Of a stretch of 40,532 bases of DNA, positions 7,836 through 20,477 are shown piece by piece. Positions within the stretch are counted from its first letter, which is position 1, and each line of letters begins with the position of its first letter. Below the pieces are notes generated by a model that saw only the letters and a list, made by a program, of their open reading frames with translations, made no database searches and had not been told where the DNA came from. Where the stretch lies: the NCBI GenBank assembly GCA_012839475.1, contig DUNG01000036.1, positions 1-40,532 of the forward strand. Reading direction: 5' to 3'. The translations under genes and the position numbers were made by a program. This stretch comes from Petrimonas sp. Lineage in GTDB: Bacteria; Bacteroidota; Bacteroidia; Bacteroidales; Dysgonomonadaceae.

Positions 7836-9011
7836 ATGGAGAAAATGGTGAGAAAGAACCCCCGCATTGAGGTGGTGGATGCCCTTCGTGGGTTCGCGGT
7901 GATGGCCATTATCCTGGTGCATAACCTGGAGCATTTCATATTCCCGGTCTACCCGACAGATTCCCCGGGTTGGTTGAATGCCTTGGACCAAGGGGTATTT
8001 AACGCCGTGTTCACCCTTTTCGCGGGAAAGGCATACGCGATCTTCGCCTTGCTGTTCGGTTTCACCTTTTATATTCAGAGCGACAACCAGAAAAGACGAG
8101 GCAAGGATTTCGGGTACCGTTTCCTGTGGCGTTTGGTTCTGTTGGCGGGCTTTGCCACGCTGAATGCGGCCTTCTTCCCGGCCGGGGACGTGCTGCTGCT
8201 GTTCGTGGTGGTGGGTCTCGTACTGTTCCTCACCCGCAACTGGAGCGACAAGGCTATCCTGATAACCTCGATCATATTCTTGTTGCAACCCGTGGAGTGG
8301 TACCACTACATTGCCAACCTGATAAACCCGGCGCACCAGTTGCCCGATTTGAAGGTAAGCGAGATGTACGCTGAAGTGGCGGAGTATACGAAAGCCGGGA
8401 ACCTCGGGCCGTTTCTTTGGGTAAATATCACCTTGGGACAAAAAGCCAGCTTGCTGTGGGCTGTCAACGCCGGACGCTTCGTCCAGACCATGGGGTTGTT
8501 CCTACTGGGTTTCTACATCGGCAGGAAACAGCTGTTTGTCTCGTCGAAAAACAATTTGCGCTCGTGGGTAAAGATACTCATCGTTTCGGCCATCGCGTTT
8601 GCCCCGTTATACACGCTCAAGGAGCTTATCATGCAAAACAGTACCATCATACAACAAACGGTGGGAACGGTGTTCGACATGTGGCAGAAACTGGCGTTCA
8701 CGCTGGTGCTGATCGCCACCTTCGTGCTCCTTTACCAAAGCGAAAAATTCCGCGGGATAGTGGGAAGCCTGCGCTTTTACGGCAAAATGAGCCTGACAAA
8801 TTACATCACCCAATCAATCATCGGAACTATTATCTATTTTCCTTTCGGGCTCTACCTTGCTCCCCACTGCGGATACACCATTAGCCTCTTTATCGGCATA
8901 TTCACCTTCCTGCTGCAGGTACAGTTTTGCAAGTGGTGGCTAAGCAAGCACAAAAGAGGCCCTTTAGAGCAGATCTGGTATAAATGGACCTGGATAGGTG
9001 CAAAAAGATAG
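7836..9011 (+). CDS. DUF418 (YeiB-like) multi-pass membrane protein
   Basis: The 391-residue protein has about ten hydrophobic segments. It opens with the family signature RIEVVDALRGFAVMAIILVH and closes with the DUF418 motif in which a conserved KRGPLEQIWYKWTW lies near the end. The family is related to membrane acyltransferase-like proteins and is often suggested to act in transport or envelope acyl transfer; no reaction is established. It lies 95 bases after the fimbrillin-like gene on the same strand and may be co-transcribed, or may have a promoter in that gap; I see no strong consensus there. A clear terminator follows the stop codon. Confidence 0.85.
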   Translation: MEKMVRKNPRIEVVDALRGFAVMAIILVHNLEHFIFPVYPTDSPGWLNALDQGVFNAVFTLFAGKAYAIFALLFGFTFYIQSDNQKRRGKDFGYRFLWRLVLLAGFATLNAAFFPAGDVLLLFVVVGLVLFLTRNWSDKAILITSIIFLLQPVEWYHYIANLINPAHQLPDLKVSEMYAEVAEYTKAGNLGPFLWVNITLGQKASLLWAVNAGRFVQTMGLFLLGFYIGRKQLFVSSKNNLRSWVKILIVSAIAFAPLYTLKELIMQNSTIIQQTVGTVFDMWQKLAFTLVLIATFVLLYQSEKFRGIVGSLRFYGKMSLTNYITQSIIGTIIYFPFGLYLAPHCGYTISLFIGIFTFLLQVQFCKWWLSKHKRGPLEQIWYKWTWIGAKR

Positions 9012-9026
9012 GTGATAAAAGGTAAC

Positions 9027-9064
9027 AAAAGAGGCTGTCCCAGCAGTGGAGACAGCCTCTTTTT
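9027..9064. terminator. Bidirectional intrinsic terminator
   Basis: A 13-bp perfect stem (9027-9039 AAAAGAGGCTGTC with 9051-9063) closes an 11-nt loop, with T4 after it on the plus strand and on the minus strand. It lies between the converging DUF418 and susD genes and can end both transcripts. Confidence 0.9.
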
Positions 9065-9090
9065 AATGAATGGTTATGAAACCCGTTTCA

Positions 9091-9120
9091 GGTTAGCATG
9101 TACACCCGTTTACCTGTATC
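9091..9120 (-). repeat. Duplicated susD 3' tail, outer copy
   Basis: This 30-bp block repeats 9156-9185 with one mismatch, 65 bases away. On the minus strand it carries the tail of the susD reading frame (tac agg taa) plus 20 bases beyond the stop. It is read after the true stop codon. Confidence 0.8.
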
Positions 9121-9155
9121 TATAGACGGCCACGGTATACCCTTTGCTCTCCATG

Positions 9156-9185
9156 GGTTAGCATGTACACTCGTTTACCTGTATC
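9156..9185 (-). repeat. Duplicated susD 3' tail, gene copy
   Basis: The gene-side copy includes the last codons and stop of susD (9175-9185) and 19 bases of 3' flank. See 9091-9120 for its partner. Confidence 0.8.
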
Positions 9186-11127
9186 CCGGGTTTTGGTAGG
9201 CATCCTTTTCGGCATCGGGCATTTCCATACCATCAATCTGCCCCTGGGGAATGGGACGCAGGTAGTGATACGGCTTAATCTCGCGGTTAAAGGTTACCAC
9301 GTTATGGTCACCTTTTGTGCTCGAGGCTATTTTATAGGTAGAAGCCACTTCCGTCCATTTCTGAGTACGGACAAGATCGTACCAGCGAGAGCCCTCACCA
9401 TAATATTCGCGCGAGCTTTCAGCTAACAGGTAGTCAATGTCGATTTCCAGGGGTGTAGCATCCATCATCTCCTGGCTATAATCATCATCTCGCTCGACGT
9501 TATTGAACCGGTCGAAACTCCATTTACCTGCCCTCGCCCGGATAACGTTGATAAGCTCCCGAGCGCTTTTACCCGGCTTTACCGTGGCACCTTTTACCGC
9601 GGCTTCCGCGGCGATAAAATAGAACTCAGAAAACTTGGCGATATTGAACGGGCGTGTAATTCCAGCATTGGGCTGTCCTAAACCATCCCCGCTATCAGTC
9701 CGATAAGTACTCAATTTCCAGGTTCCCGGGTACACGACACGGCTTATATCATCCAGGGAAATTACAAAATCGGCCCTGCCAGGTAAAATACCACCACCCA
9801 CGTTGCTTGGTCCCGGACCTTCAGGATAGTCAATGGGGGTACTTGGATTTTCCGGTAAGAAGGTTAGGATTGGATCACCGGGATAGACCTTCATGCCGTT
9901 CGCACCGTAATAAAACTCAGTTTTATCTCCAGCCTTGGGCCAGTTACCCCGGTAAACCAAGGTAAATGAGGCATCAAAACGTGAATCTTCGGTTTTATTG
10001 ACAAATATATTTTCAAATACATCGACCGTCGGTGCCATACGGGTCCACGGACGCCCTAAATCTTGAGTTGCATCACGCAGAACCGTACTGGCAGGACTAT
10101 TGAGCTCAGGATTTTTATGACTCCTAATTTCAGGGTAGTTCCAGGTCATCATCCAACAGGCGAAATTATCGGCGCCACCACCACTTCCGTAGGTAAGGCT
10201 TGCCCCATTGTATTTCTCACTGGATTGGGTGTGGTCTGCATAAAACATCATCTCTTTGTTGCGCTCATTGCCTCCCACATGCAATTCGTAGAAAGTGGGC
10301 ATTAAGCCATATGGGCCCGGATCATCAATCGCGGTGGTAGCGATATCATATGCCTGCTGAAAATACCATTGCGCGTTCTTCCCATCGGGATCGGTCCTGG
10401 GTGCTTCCGGGTAAGTAGGGATACCGTTCGGATTCTCAAGCCACCAAGCGTAGGTCAGGTAGGCCTTTGCAAGGAACAGACGAGCCACGTTCTTGGTGAC
10501 CGTACCCGTTAAACGCCCCACGGCTGGCAAATCCTGCACCGCAATAATCAGATCAGGGAAAATAGCCCTTGTATAGACTTCGGGAACCGTATTTCGTACC
10601 GAAGTTCTGGCCGTTGAGGTGTTGAATTTCAACTCACCGGCACCAAGATCTAACGGCACACCCCCAAATGTCTGCACCAACATGAAATAGTCGAAAGCAC
10701 GAAAGAAACGTGCCTCCGCGATCAACGAGGGATCAAGTCCCACTTCCGAGGCATTTTCGATGATTCCGGAAGCCGTATTGATCGCAGGGAATGCTTGACC
10801 CCATAGCGTTCCGGTGCCCCCGGTAGCGGTAGAGGTGATATTTCCCTGCCCGCTAATATCCATCACCTTGAAGTTCCCGTCGGCACTTTGGGCATAAGTT
10901 GCCTCATCGGTTCCGGTAGTACCCGAGTTATAGAAATAGGCATTGCCGTATATATACCTAAGGTGTGCATACAGAGAGGTGAGGCCACCGTTTACGCCCT
11001 TTTCAGTTTTAAAATATCCAGGCTCGAGAATGCTGCGCGGTTCTTCTTCCAAAATATTTGAACAGTTGGTCAAGAACAGGGCTAGCAGAAATATTCCAAT
11101 AATTCTTGTTATAGTATATTGTTTCAT
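9175..11127 (-). CDS. SusD/RagB-family outer-membrane glycan-binding lipoprotein
   Basis: SusD proteins form the lid over a SusC transporter and bind the oligosaccharide at the cell surface. The 650-residue protein has a signal peptide with lipobox LTNC (Cys22), an acidic EEEPRS stretch after it, and the family start CSNILEEEPRSILEPGYF. The TPR-like N-terminal helices (FFRAFDYFMLVQTFGGVPL, ARLFLAKAYLTYAWW) and the C-terminal LINVIRARAG, SSREYYGEGSRWYDLVRT and YQNPGYR end are typical. It starts 12 bases after the susC stop and is surely in the same transcript. It is the last gene of the cluster, which has susCD at its 3' end. The specific glycan cannot be read from sequence. Confidence 0.95.
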   Translation of the reverse strand: MKQYTITRIIGIFLLALFLTNCSNILEEEPRSILEPGYFKTEKGVNGGLTSLYAHLRYIYGNAYFYNSGTTGTDEATYAQSADGNFKVMDISGQGNITSTATGGTGTLWGQAFPAINTASGIIENASEVGLDPSLIAEARFFRAFDYFMLVQTFGGVPLDLGAGELKFNTSTARTSVRNTVPEVYTRAIFPDLIIAVQDLPAVGRLTGTVTKNVARLFLAKAYLTYAWWLENPNGIPTYPEAPRTDPDGKNAQWYFQQAYDIATTAIDDPGPYGLMPTFYELHVGGNERNKEMMFYADHTQSSEKYNGASLTYGSGGGADNFACWMMTWNYPEIRSHKNPELNSPASTVLRDATQDLGRPWTRMAPTVDVFENIFVNKTEDSRFDASFTLVYRGNWPKAGDKTEFYYGANGMKVYPGDPILTFLPENPSTPIDYPEGPGPSNVGGGILPGRADFVISLDDISRVVYPGTWKLSTYRTDSGDGLGQPNAGITRPFNIAKFSEFYFIAAEAAVKGATVKPGKSARELINVIRARAGKWSFDRFNNVERDDDYSQEMMDATPLEIDIDYLLAESSREYYGEGSRWYDLVRTQKWTEVASTYKIASSTKGDHNVVTFNREIKPYHYLRPIPQGQIDGMEMPDAEKDAYQNPGYR

Positions 11128-11139
11128 AATACCCTTTTT

Positions 11140-14100
11140 TTAAAATGATAAATTAACTCCGAAAATAAAGTTCCGGGTTGAAGGAGAGTTAAATCCAACG
11201 GTAAGTATACGGCTGTTGTAGCCACCCGTTGCAACGTTTTGGTTACCCCGTGAGTTCGTTTCCGGATCAAGCCCCATCTCTTTGTTAAATTCGGAGAAGA
11301 GCACAAATGGATTCTGCACGGTAAAATAGGCGCGCAAATTAACATCAGCATCTTTTAACAAGCTGTGGTTAAAATTGTATCCAAGCGTGATATTCCGAAC
11401 TTTAAGGTACGAACCATTAAAATAAGCCATGGTGCTTAAATATTTCGGGTTGTCTCCACTGATCACCCCACCGGGATAAGGATACTTGGCACCTGTATTC
11501 TGTGGGGTCCAGTAGTCGACCTTGATATTGCCCCTTCGACCGGACATCAGGTTAAGGTAGCTGCTAGGCCCATTTAACGTGCTGACCAGTATACCACCAC
11601 TTTGGAAACCGCCAATCAAGCTCAAGTCAAAACCTTGATAAGCTACCCTGGTACTGAAGCCTCCCTGGAAGTCAGGATCCACCTCTAAGATCTGCCTGTC
11701 ATCGGGACCAATCTGCCTGGTCGGCGTACCATCGGCGTTGTAATCACCGGTATATTTCACCTTGATCATCCCCACGTTTCCTCCCGGTTCCAAGATATCC
11801 AGATAGGGATCGCCTTCCTGCCACAAGCCAACTTTCTCGTAATCATATATCGAGTTGATACTGTAGCCAACAAACCAGGCGTTACCCTCATCCCTCTCTT
11901 GTCCTGAAGCCAAGGACACCAGTTTGTTTTTATTGGAATAGACGTTGATGCCGGCATCCCATGTCCAGCCATTGACATTATCCAAGATGGTACCGTTAAG
12001 CGAAAGTTCAATACCCTTGTTCTGGGTCTCACCAATATTCGCCGTGTAGCTGCTTACACCCGATGTGGTCGGTAAATTTAGACCCAACAAGATGTCTTTC
12101 GTATCGGTAACGTAGTATTCAATGGTACCCGTGAGTCGCCTCTTAAAGAAAGAGAAATCGATCCCGTAGTTCCACGTTTGGGAGTATTCCCATCCCAGGT
12201 TCGGGTTAGGCAACTGTGTAACGTAGTAACCGGTAGCGTAGGTAGCATCGCCAAAGTTATAATGCCTGGAGCTCAAGCGACCAAGCGTGCTATAAGCACC
12301 TACCGCCTGGTTGGATGTTTGCCCGTAACCCACCCTGATCTTCAGCATATCCATAACATCTTTCGCATCTTGCATGAATGATTCATTCATCAAATTCCAC
12401 CCAACCGAAACAGCCGGGTAGGTATGCCACTTATGCCCTTCGGCAAGCCTTGAAGAAGCATCTGAACGAACAGTGGCGGTAAGCATGTACTTGTTGTCAT
12501 ATTCATACATGACACGCCCCATATAGGAGATTAAACCGGTTTGGATATAACCACCGCCCGATGGATTCGTCGCGGTTATTTCGCCAAGGGATTGACTCAG
12601 GCTATAATATTGGAAAGCCTCTGATGGAATACCTTTTGCATTGGTACCGGAATTGAAGCTGGTACTCTGCTCTGCTGAATAGAGCGCTACCGCGTTTACC
12701 CGATGTAAATCCGCGAATATGCGGTCGTATGAAAGCAGGTTCTCAATCGTCCAGTGATAGGTGTGGAAGTTGCTTATTGAAGCCGTGGACTCGGTGGCTG
12801 GATTGCTGCTATTGATCCCTTCGGCGGTATAATTACCATTGTTTGATTGAATGAAATCAAAACCCAGGGTAGCTTTATATTTCAACCCCTCGATCTTCGG
12901 GATTTTCACCTCTCCAAAGACGGAGTTATAGGTGGCAAAACCCCTGTTATGTCCCACCCATTTGTCGGCCAAGCCTTCAATCACGTCTCTGGTAAGTACA
13001 AACTGATCGTCTAACGGCAGTCTGACAATTCGCTTGAGCGTTCCGTCATCATTATAGGGATCCGCGATAGGAGACATACATAAAATACCATACAGTCCCA
13101 CCTGATTGCCCTCGGTGAAACTATAGTTGCTGTTTGAATTGAATCCGACACGGAAGTATTTCCCAACTTCTTGCTCAATGGAGCTTCGCAAGCTATACCT
13201 TGTAAACTTATTGGTAGGAATCACTCCCTGATCTTGCAGGAATCCAAGTCCAAAACTGTAGTTACCCGTTGAGGTTCCCCCGGAAAGACCAATATCATGA
13301 CTGGACTGGTATCCATTTCTGAAGAACAGATCTTGCCAATCGATATTTACATCATCAAATTCATCGGGCCCATTGGTGTACTGACCTCTCTCTTTACGTA
13401 GTGCAACGAATTCAGGCCCATCCATCATTGGGAAAGGGGCAAAAATAGTGTTGAAGCCGTGACGACCGTTATAGCTTACCCTCGCTTTTTGCCCTTTCTC
13501 TCCCTTATGGGTGGTAATTAAAATCACACCATTGGCACCTCTAGAACCATAAATCGCGGTTGCCGAAGCATCCTTCAGGATATCAAGGCTCTTGATATCG
13601 TTATTGTTAATCTCACTGAGGTTACCCACGAACGGGATTCCATCAAGCACGACCAGCGGATCGTTACTGGCCGTAAGGGAGCGGGTCCCACGAACACGAA
13701 TCTGCATGGTGGAACCAGGACGTGATGAGGTTTGCGATAACTCAACCCCGGGGATACGCCCCTGGATGGCTTGCGTGAAGTTGGCTGCCGGTATGTCGCG
13801 TATATCATCACCAGACATAGAGGCTACCGAGCCGGTTACCGCTTCCCTTCGCTGGGTACCATAGCCTACAACCACGATCTCCTCGAGCATCTCGGTAGAT
13901 TCAGTTAAAACGATCTCAAGGAATGATTGACCGGCGACAGCAATTTCCTGTGAATCGAAACCTATGTACGAAACAACCAGCACCGCGTTTGATGGAACAT
14001 TTAACTCGAAACGCCCCTCAATATCGGTGACGGTACCATTCGTAGTCCCTTTTTCGACCACGTTTACACCGATTAAGGGTTCACCGCTTGCCTCCACGAT

Positions 14101-14196
14101 AGTCCCCCTAACCGCTATGTTTTGCGAAAAAACACAGAGTGGGATCATCATAAGAAGCAATAACCCCAATTTTCTAAAAAAAATTAAACTTTTCAT
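11140..14196 (-). CDS. SusC/RagA-family TonB-dependent outer-membrane transporter
   Basis: This 1018-residue transporter imports oligosaccharides across the outer membrane using TonB energy. It has a cleavable signal peptide ending near CVFSQ, an N-terminal carboxypeptidase-regulatory-like domain (RGTIVEASGEPLIGVNVVEKG to about residue 105), the TonB-box/SusC signature EEIVVVGYGTQ, a plug domain with LVVLDGIPF, SLDILKDASATAIYGSRGAN and GVILITT, and a beta-barrel ending in the aromatic NFIFGVNLSF. It is full length for the family without an extra signalling domain, so it is not of the anti-sigma-interacting type as far as can be seen. A good promoter with an upstream palindrome lies just before it, so susCD can be expressed apart from the upstream esterase genes. 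Confidence 0.96.
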   Translation of the reverse strand: MKSLIFFRKLGLLLLMMIPLCVFSQNIAVRGTIVEASGEPLIGVNVVEKGTTNGTVTDIEGRFELNVPSNAVLVVSYIGFDSQEIAVAGQSFLEIVLTESTEMLEEIVVVGYGTQRREAVTGSVASMSGDDIRDIPAANFTQAIQGRIPGVELSQTSSRPGSTMQIRVRGTRSLTASNDPLVVLDGIPFVGNLSEINNNDIKSLDILKDASATAIYGSRGANGVILITTHKGEKGQKARVSYNGRHGFNTIFAPFPMMDGPEFVALRKERGQYTNGPDEFDDVNIDWQDLFFRNGYQSSHDIGLSGGTSTGNYSFGLGFLQDQGVIPTNKFTRYSLRSSIEQEVGKYFRVGFNSNSNYSFTEGNQVGLYGILCMSPIADPYNDDGTLKRIVRLPLDDQFVLTRDVIEGLADKWVGHNRGFATYNSVFGEVKIPKIEGLKYKATLGFDFIQSNNGNYTAEGINSSNPATESTASISNFHTYHWTIENLLSYDRIFADLHRVNAVALYSAEQSTSFNSGTNAKGIPSEAFQYYSLSQSLGEITATNPSGGGYIQTGLISYMGRVMYEYDNKYMLTATVRSDASSRLAEGHKWHTYPAVSVGWNLMNESFMQDAKDVMDMLKIRVGYGQTSNQAVGAYSTLGRLSSRHYNFGDATYATGYYVTQLPNPNLGWEYSQTWNYGIDFSFFKRRLTGTIEYYVTDTKDILLGLNLPTTSGVSSYTANIGETQNKGIELSLNGTILDNVNGWTWDAGINVYSNKNKLVSLASGQERDEGNAWFVGYSINSIYDYEKVGLWQEGDPYLDILEPGGNVGMIKVKYTGDYNADGTPTRQIGPDDRQILEVDPDFQGGFSTRVAYQGFDLSLIGGFQSGGILVSTLNGPSSYLNLMSGRRGNIKVDYWTPQNTGAKYPYPGGVISGDNPKYLSTMAYFNGSYLKVRNITLGYNFNHSLLKDADVNLRAYFTVQNPFVLFSEFNKEMGLDPETNSRGNQNVATGGYNSRILTVGFNSPSTRNFIFGVNLSF

Positions 14197-14264
14197 TAGC
14201 AGATGATTTTTTGTTAATAACTACATTCTCTCTGTAAATCTTATTTTTTTGCAAAAAATTTTAA

Positions 14265-14295
14265 CAAATTTATCCTTTACCCCTGCGGCATCCAA
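14265..14295 (-). promoter_or_regulatory. Promoter of susCD
   Basis: On the minus strand TTG (14293-14295) is followed after 20 bases by TAAATTTG (14265-14272), an exact match to TTG-N20-TAnnTTTG. Transcription should start near 14258, about 60 bases before the susC start codon. Confidence 0.7.
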
Positions 14296-14302
14296 GCGGC
14301 AA

Positions 14303-14322
14303 AACATGTTATAAAACATGTT
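14303..14322. promoter_or_regulatory. Palindromic operator candidate upstream of the susCD promoter
   Basis: Two copies of the self-palindrome AACATGTT separated by ATAA form a 20-bp dyad with one mismatched central pair. Its centre lies about 53 bases upstream of the predicted start, just behind the -33 TTG, a position that suits an activator. No T tract follows, so it is not a terminator. No regulator gene is in the locus. Confidence 0.55.
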
Positions 14323-14353
14323 GTCGCTTTAATTAACATTTTTTCTCAACACC

Positions 14354-16378
<2,025 letters not shown>

Positions 16379-16392
16379 TTATTAAACGTTAA

Positions 16393-17958
16393 TTATTTTG
16401 CCCACTCCTTCCCTTCAGGAGAACGCCTCCAGCGGAAATAGTCATCCATGACCCTTAATGCAGCCTCATCGGGTACGTCACCCAAATACGCGTCAGGTCC
16501 CAAGTACATCACCACGGGGTTCTCCCTGCTATAGGCTGGCCATTCCGGCACGCCCTCACCATTTGGATGTCCATACTTGGCGAAGTTGGTCCAATAGGTA
16601 CCCATCGTCTCCGAAATAGCCAGATCGGATTCAGAAACCCTTTCACTATTTGGATCGAGGTTCATGAAAACGTAAGGGACGTCAACCCCATGTGGTGTTC
16701 CGTGATCAAATATAGGAGAATCTTCCGGCCGCTCCGGATGTTGGTCGAAATAGTATAAATATACCTCAGACTGCCCCGTGGTGGATTGAAGTTCAGCCCA
16801 GGCCCAGGTATGCCACCCGAATGCCGCGTCGCGCATCAAGTTACGTGCCGACCGCGGGACACTGGTTTCACCAACCGGGTAAGCAGCTAACAGATCATCG
16901 GCGTGCGGACCAAACCTGTTCTTCACCCCCTCCACGTACTCTTCGGGTGTCCGACCCAGGGGGAAGCTCAAACCCTCATCTGAATTGTACCCTATCAGCA
17001 CAGGCACATCGTTGTAATTACCCGCTTCATACAAGAGGTACTGATCGTCAGGGATCACGTAGCCATCCACGATGGGCCAGGCACCGCCCATCCCCATACC
17101 GAGGGGAAGGTCATCAGCCTCGATTTCACGCAGCTCGGCTATCGATGAAACCCCGGCCCTTTCCAAGTAGGCGACCCCTTCCTGTTCTGCCTGCTTCAGG
17201 TCCTTCATATTTTCACCGGGATAGGTGGTGGGTCGAGTGGGGCCAAACGAGCCGCCGCTTTGCGAAATCGCACCATGGAACAACCCTTTCGCTAAAGGCG
17301 AGGCGCACAACATGCTCACCGAAATACCACCGGCCGACTCACCGAAAATGGTGACTTTCTCCGGGTCTCCACCGAATGCTGCAATGTTGTTTTTTATCCA
17401 GGCCAAACCGGCGATCTGGTCGAGCAGCCCATAGTTCCCCGAAACATTTTCGGGATTCTCGGCACTCAACTCGGGATGTGCCAAAAAGCCCAGTTGCCCA
17501 ACACGGTAAGCTATACTCACCAACACGACCCCCTTACGCGCGAGCTGCTCGCCATCGTGGGTGGGATCGGACGTGGAACCAAAACTGAATCCCCCGCCAT
17601 AAATCCAGACTAAGACGGGCAGTTTCTCGTTGGCGGACTTTGCCGGGGTCCAAACATTCAGGTAGAGACAATCTTCACTTTTCCCCGACACCGGATTTCC
17701 CGGCTGCATCGCTGCAGGGGCATATTCGGTTGTCTGTTTAACGCCTTCCCAGGGCACAACCGGCTGTGGCGCCTTCCATCGCAGATCGCCAACAGGCGGT
17801 GCCGCGAAGGGAATTCCCTTGTATATGGTTACATCTTTCGTAACTACACCTTGAATAATACCGCCATCCACTTTCACCTGACCGTCGGGAAGTTTAGTAC
17901 AAGAAAAAACCGCGATGGCCAAAATCGTAAACAACAGATACCTTGAAAATTTCATCAT
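16393..17958 (-). CDS. Carboxylesterase type B (CE10-like) lipoprotein
   Basis: The 521-residue protein is a type B carboxylesterase. It has a lipoprotein signal with lipobox VFSC (Cys20), the family opening VTIYKGIPFAAPPVGDLRW, the SEDCLYLNVWTP block, an oxyanion-hole WIYGGGF, and the nucleophile elbow FGESAGG with Ser208. A Glu in YNSDEG and a His in the HGTPHGVDVPYVF segment complete the usual Ser-Glu-His triad. These enzymes cleave small esters, and the context of CE1 esterases suggests acyl groups on sugars, but type B enzymes are promiscuous and the substrate is uncertain. It sits between two CE1 genes with short gaps and is clearly in the same operon. Confidence 0.92.
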   Translation of the reverse strand: MMKFSRYLLFTILAIAVFSCTKLPDGQVKVDGGIIQGVVTKDVTIYKGIPFAAPPVGDLRWKAPQPVVPWEGVKQTTEYAPAAMQPGNPVSGKSEDCLYLNVWTPAKSANEKLPVLVWIYGGGFSFGSTSDPTHDGEQLARKGVVLVSIAYRVGQLGFLAHPELSAENPENVSGNYGLLDQIAGLAWIKNNIAAFGGDPEKVTIFGESAGGISVSMLCASPLAKGLFHGAISQSGGSFGPTRPTTYPGENMKDLKQAEQEGVAYLERAGVSSIAELREIEADDLPLGMGMGGAWPIVDGYVIPDDQYLLYEAGNYNDVPVLIGYNSDEGLSFPLGRTPEEYVEGVKNRFGPHADDLLAAYPVGETSVPRSARNLMRDAAFGWHTWAWAELQSTTGQSEVYLYYFDQHPERPEDSPIFDHGTPHGVDVPYVFMNLDPNSERVSESDLAISETMGTYWTNFAKYGHPNGEGVPEWPAYSRENPVVMYLGPDAYLGDVPDEAALRVMDDYFRWRRSPEGKEWAK

Positions 17959-17976
17959 AGCCTTTATTTTTATCGT

Positions 17977-19155
17977 TTATTTTTTCCAGAGATTGGGTAA
18001 AAACCTATAATATAGCAGGTGTCGCCATGTTGCCCAATCATGGGCGCCATGACCGCCTACATAATACTCGTGCTCGATGTTGTGGTTATTCAACGCGTCG
18101 ACCAAAGCCTGGACCCGCTGGTTGAAGAAGCCTTGGGCTTCATGCGTGCCCTGCCCGACGAAAAGGTAATCGACCTTGCTATTCACATCCGGATCATTTA
18201 AAAAATCCTTGAGCGATGTCTCAGCATTGGGATCACCGGCACTTAAAATACCAAAATTGGCGAAAAGATCGAGTGAGCGGAAGCCGATAAACATGCTGTG
18301 CCTCCCTCCCATCGACAGACCGGAAATAGCCCTTCCCTTTGGATTTGCAATGGTGCTGTAACTATCGTCGATCAATGGGATCACATGCTCCCGAAGCTCT
18401 CTCTCCATGATGTCAAAAGTCAGCTCCGTGTGTTGCGGGTGATTCCGGTGAATCACCTGGTTATTGGGAATGGCAATGAGCATGGGTTCAGCCTTGCCTT
18501 CGGCCAGTAGGTTATCCAAAATAAGGTTCGCCCGTCCGTCGTAAATCCAGTTGGAGGGCAACTCGCCGCTCCCACCCAACAGGTACAATACCGGGTACTG
18601 TTTCTTCGGGTCATATCCAGGGGGCGTGTACACGTACAGTTCCCGCTCCCCGTTGGTAACATCAGAGTGGTAAATGTGACGGGTTACATTTCCATGCGGA
18701 ACGTTTTTCGCGTCATAGTAAGCCGGCCCATCCCCATGTACAATCAGTTGACTATAAGGGGGCATAGCCGTAAACGCCGCGCAGGTATTGCTTGGATCGG
18801 CTATCTGCATACCATCCACGTTAAAGTGGTAGGCATACATATCGGGCCTGAGCGGACCTATCGTTAACGTCCATATCCCATCTTCACCTTTCGTAAATGG
18901 GATGGGGCGGTTTCCCTCACCCAGGGCGGTAAGGATAGAGCCCGAGGGCAATGTCACCGCTTGGGCATGGGGAGCCCTTAACCGAAAGGTTACCGTTCCG
19001 TCGTCGTGCACCTCGGGTGAATTCAGCGGAGCACTAAAAGGAATAAGACCTTCGGTGTCTTTCTGTGGATTATAGTCGAGATTAACATTTGCTTGCTGAC
19101 CAAACAGTGAGATCGCGACTAACAAAAAAATAGATAGGAGTATGTTTCTTCTCAT
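17977..19155 (-). CDS. CE1-type secreted esterase with E-set domain
   Basis: The 392-residue protein has a signal peptide (MRRNILLSIFLLVAISLFGQ), an E-set sandwich (about 25-125, with VTFRLRAPHAQAV and MYAYHFNVDG), and a CE1 hydrolase domain with [11 protein letters not shown], Ser in SGLSMGG and His in GHGAHDWATWRH. Where related enzymes have Asp it has Glu in GQGTHEA. The C-terminus (YRFLPNLWKK) differs from the AQLLFK end of its paralogues, so this is the most divergent esterase of the set. I chose ATG at 19155 because it starts the signal peptide; the frame is open for 34 more codons, into the next gene. The upstream gene ends 16 bases before this start. Confidence 0.88.
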   Translation of the reverse strand: MRRNILLSIFLLVAISLFGQQANVNLDYNPQKDTEGLIPFSAPLNSPEVHDDGTVTFRLRAPHAQAVTLPSGSILTALGEGNRPIPFTKGEDGIWTLTIGPLRPDMYAYHFNVDGMQIADPSNTCAAFTAMPPYSQLIVHGDGPAYYDAKNVPHGNVTRHIYHSDVTNGERELYVYTPPGYDPKKQYPVLYLLGGSGELPSNWIYDGRANLILDNLLAEGKAEPMLIAIPNNQVIHRNHPQHTELTFDIMERELREHVIPLIDDSYSTIANPKGRAISGLSMGGRHSMFIGFRSLDLFANFGILSAGDPNAETSLKDFLNDPDVNSKVDYLFVGQGTHEAQGFFNQRVQALVDALNNHNIEHEYYVGGHGAHDWATWRHLLYYRFLPNLWKK

Positions 19156-19171
19156 AATTAAAACTGTTTTA

Positions 19172-20368
<1,197 letters not shown>

Positions 20369-20414
20369 TCATAAGGCCAATCATTATGGTACCGTCCTGC
20401 CATTGCCTGGTTTC

Positions 20415-20446
20415 GGGTATCATTTGATTACAGCCACAAAACCACC
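20415..20446 (-). repeat. Decayed duplicate of the GH97 gene tail
   Basis: This block matches 20478-20510 (the end of the GH97 gene) with three mismatches and one indel, 63 bases further downstream. Read on the minus strand it still gives NGGFVAVIK and a stop, like the GH97 end RGGFVAVIK. It is either a duplicated gene tail or the last trace of a lost paralogue. Confidence 0.75.
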
Positions 20447-20477
20447 ATTTAAGCTCTACCTCCATGCCGTTCCCCGT

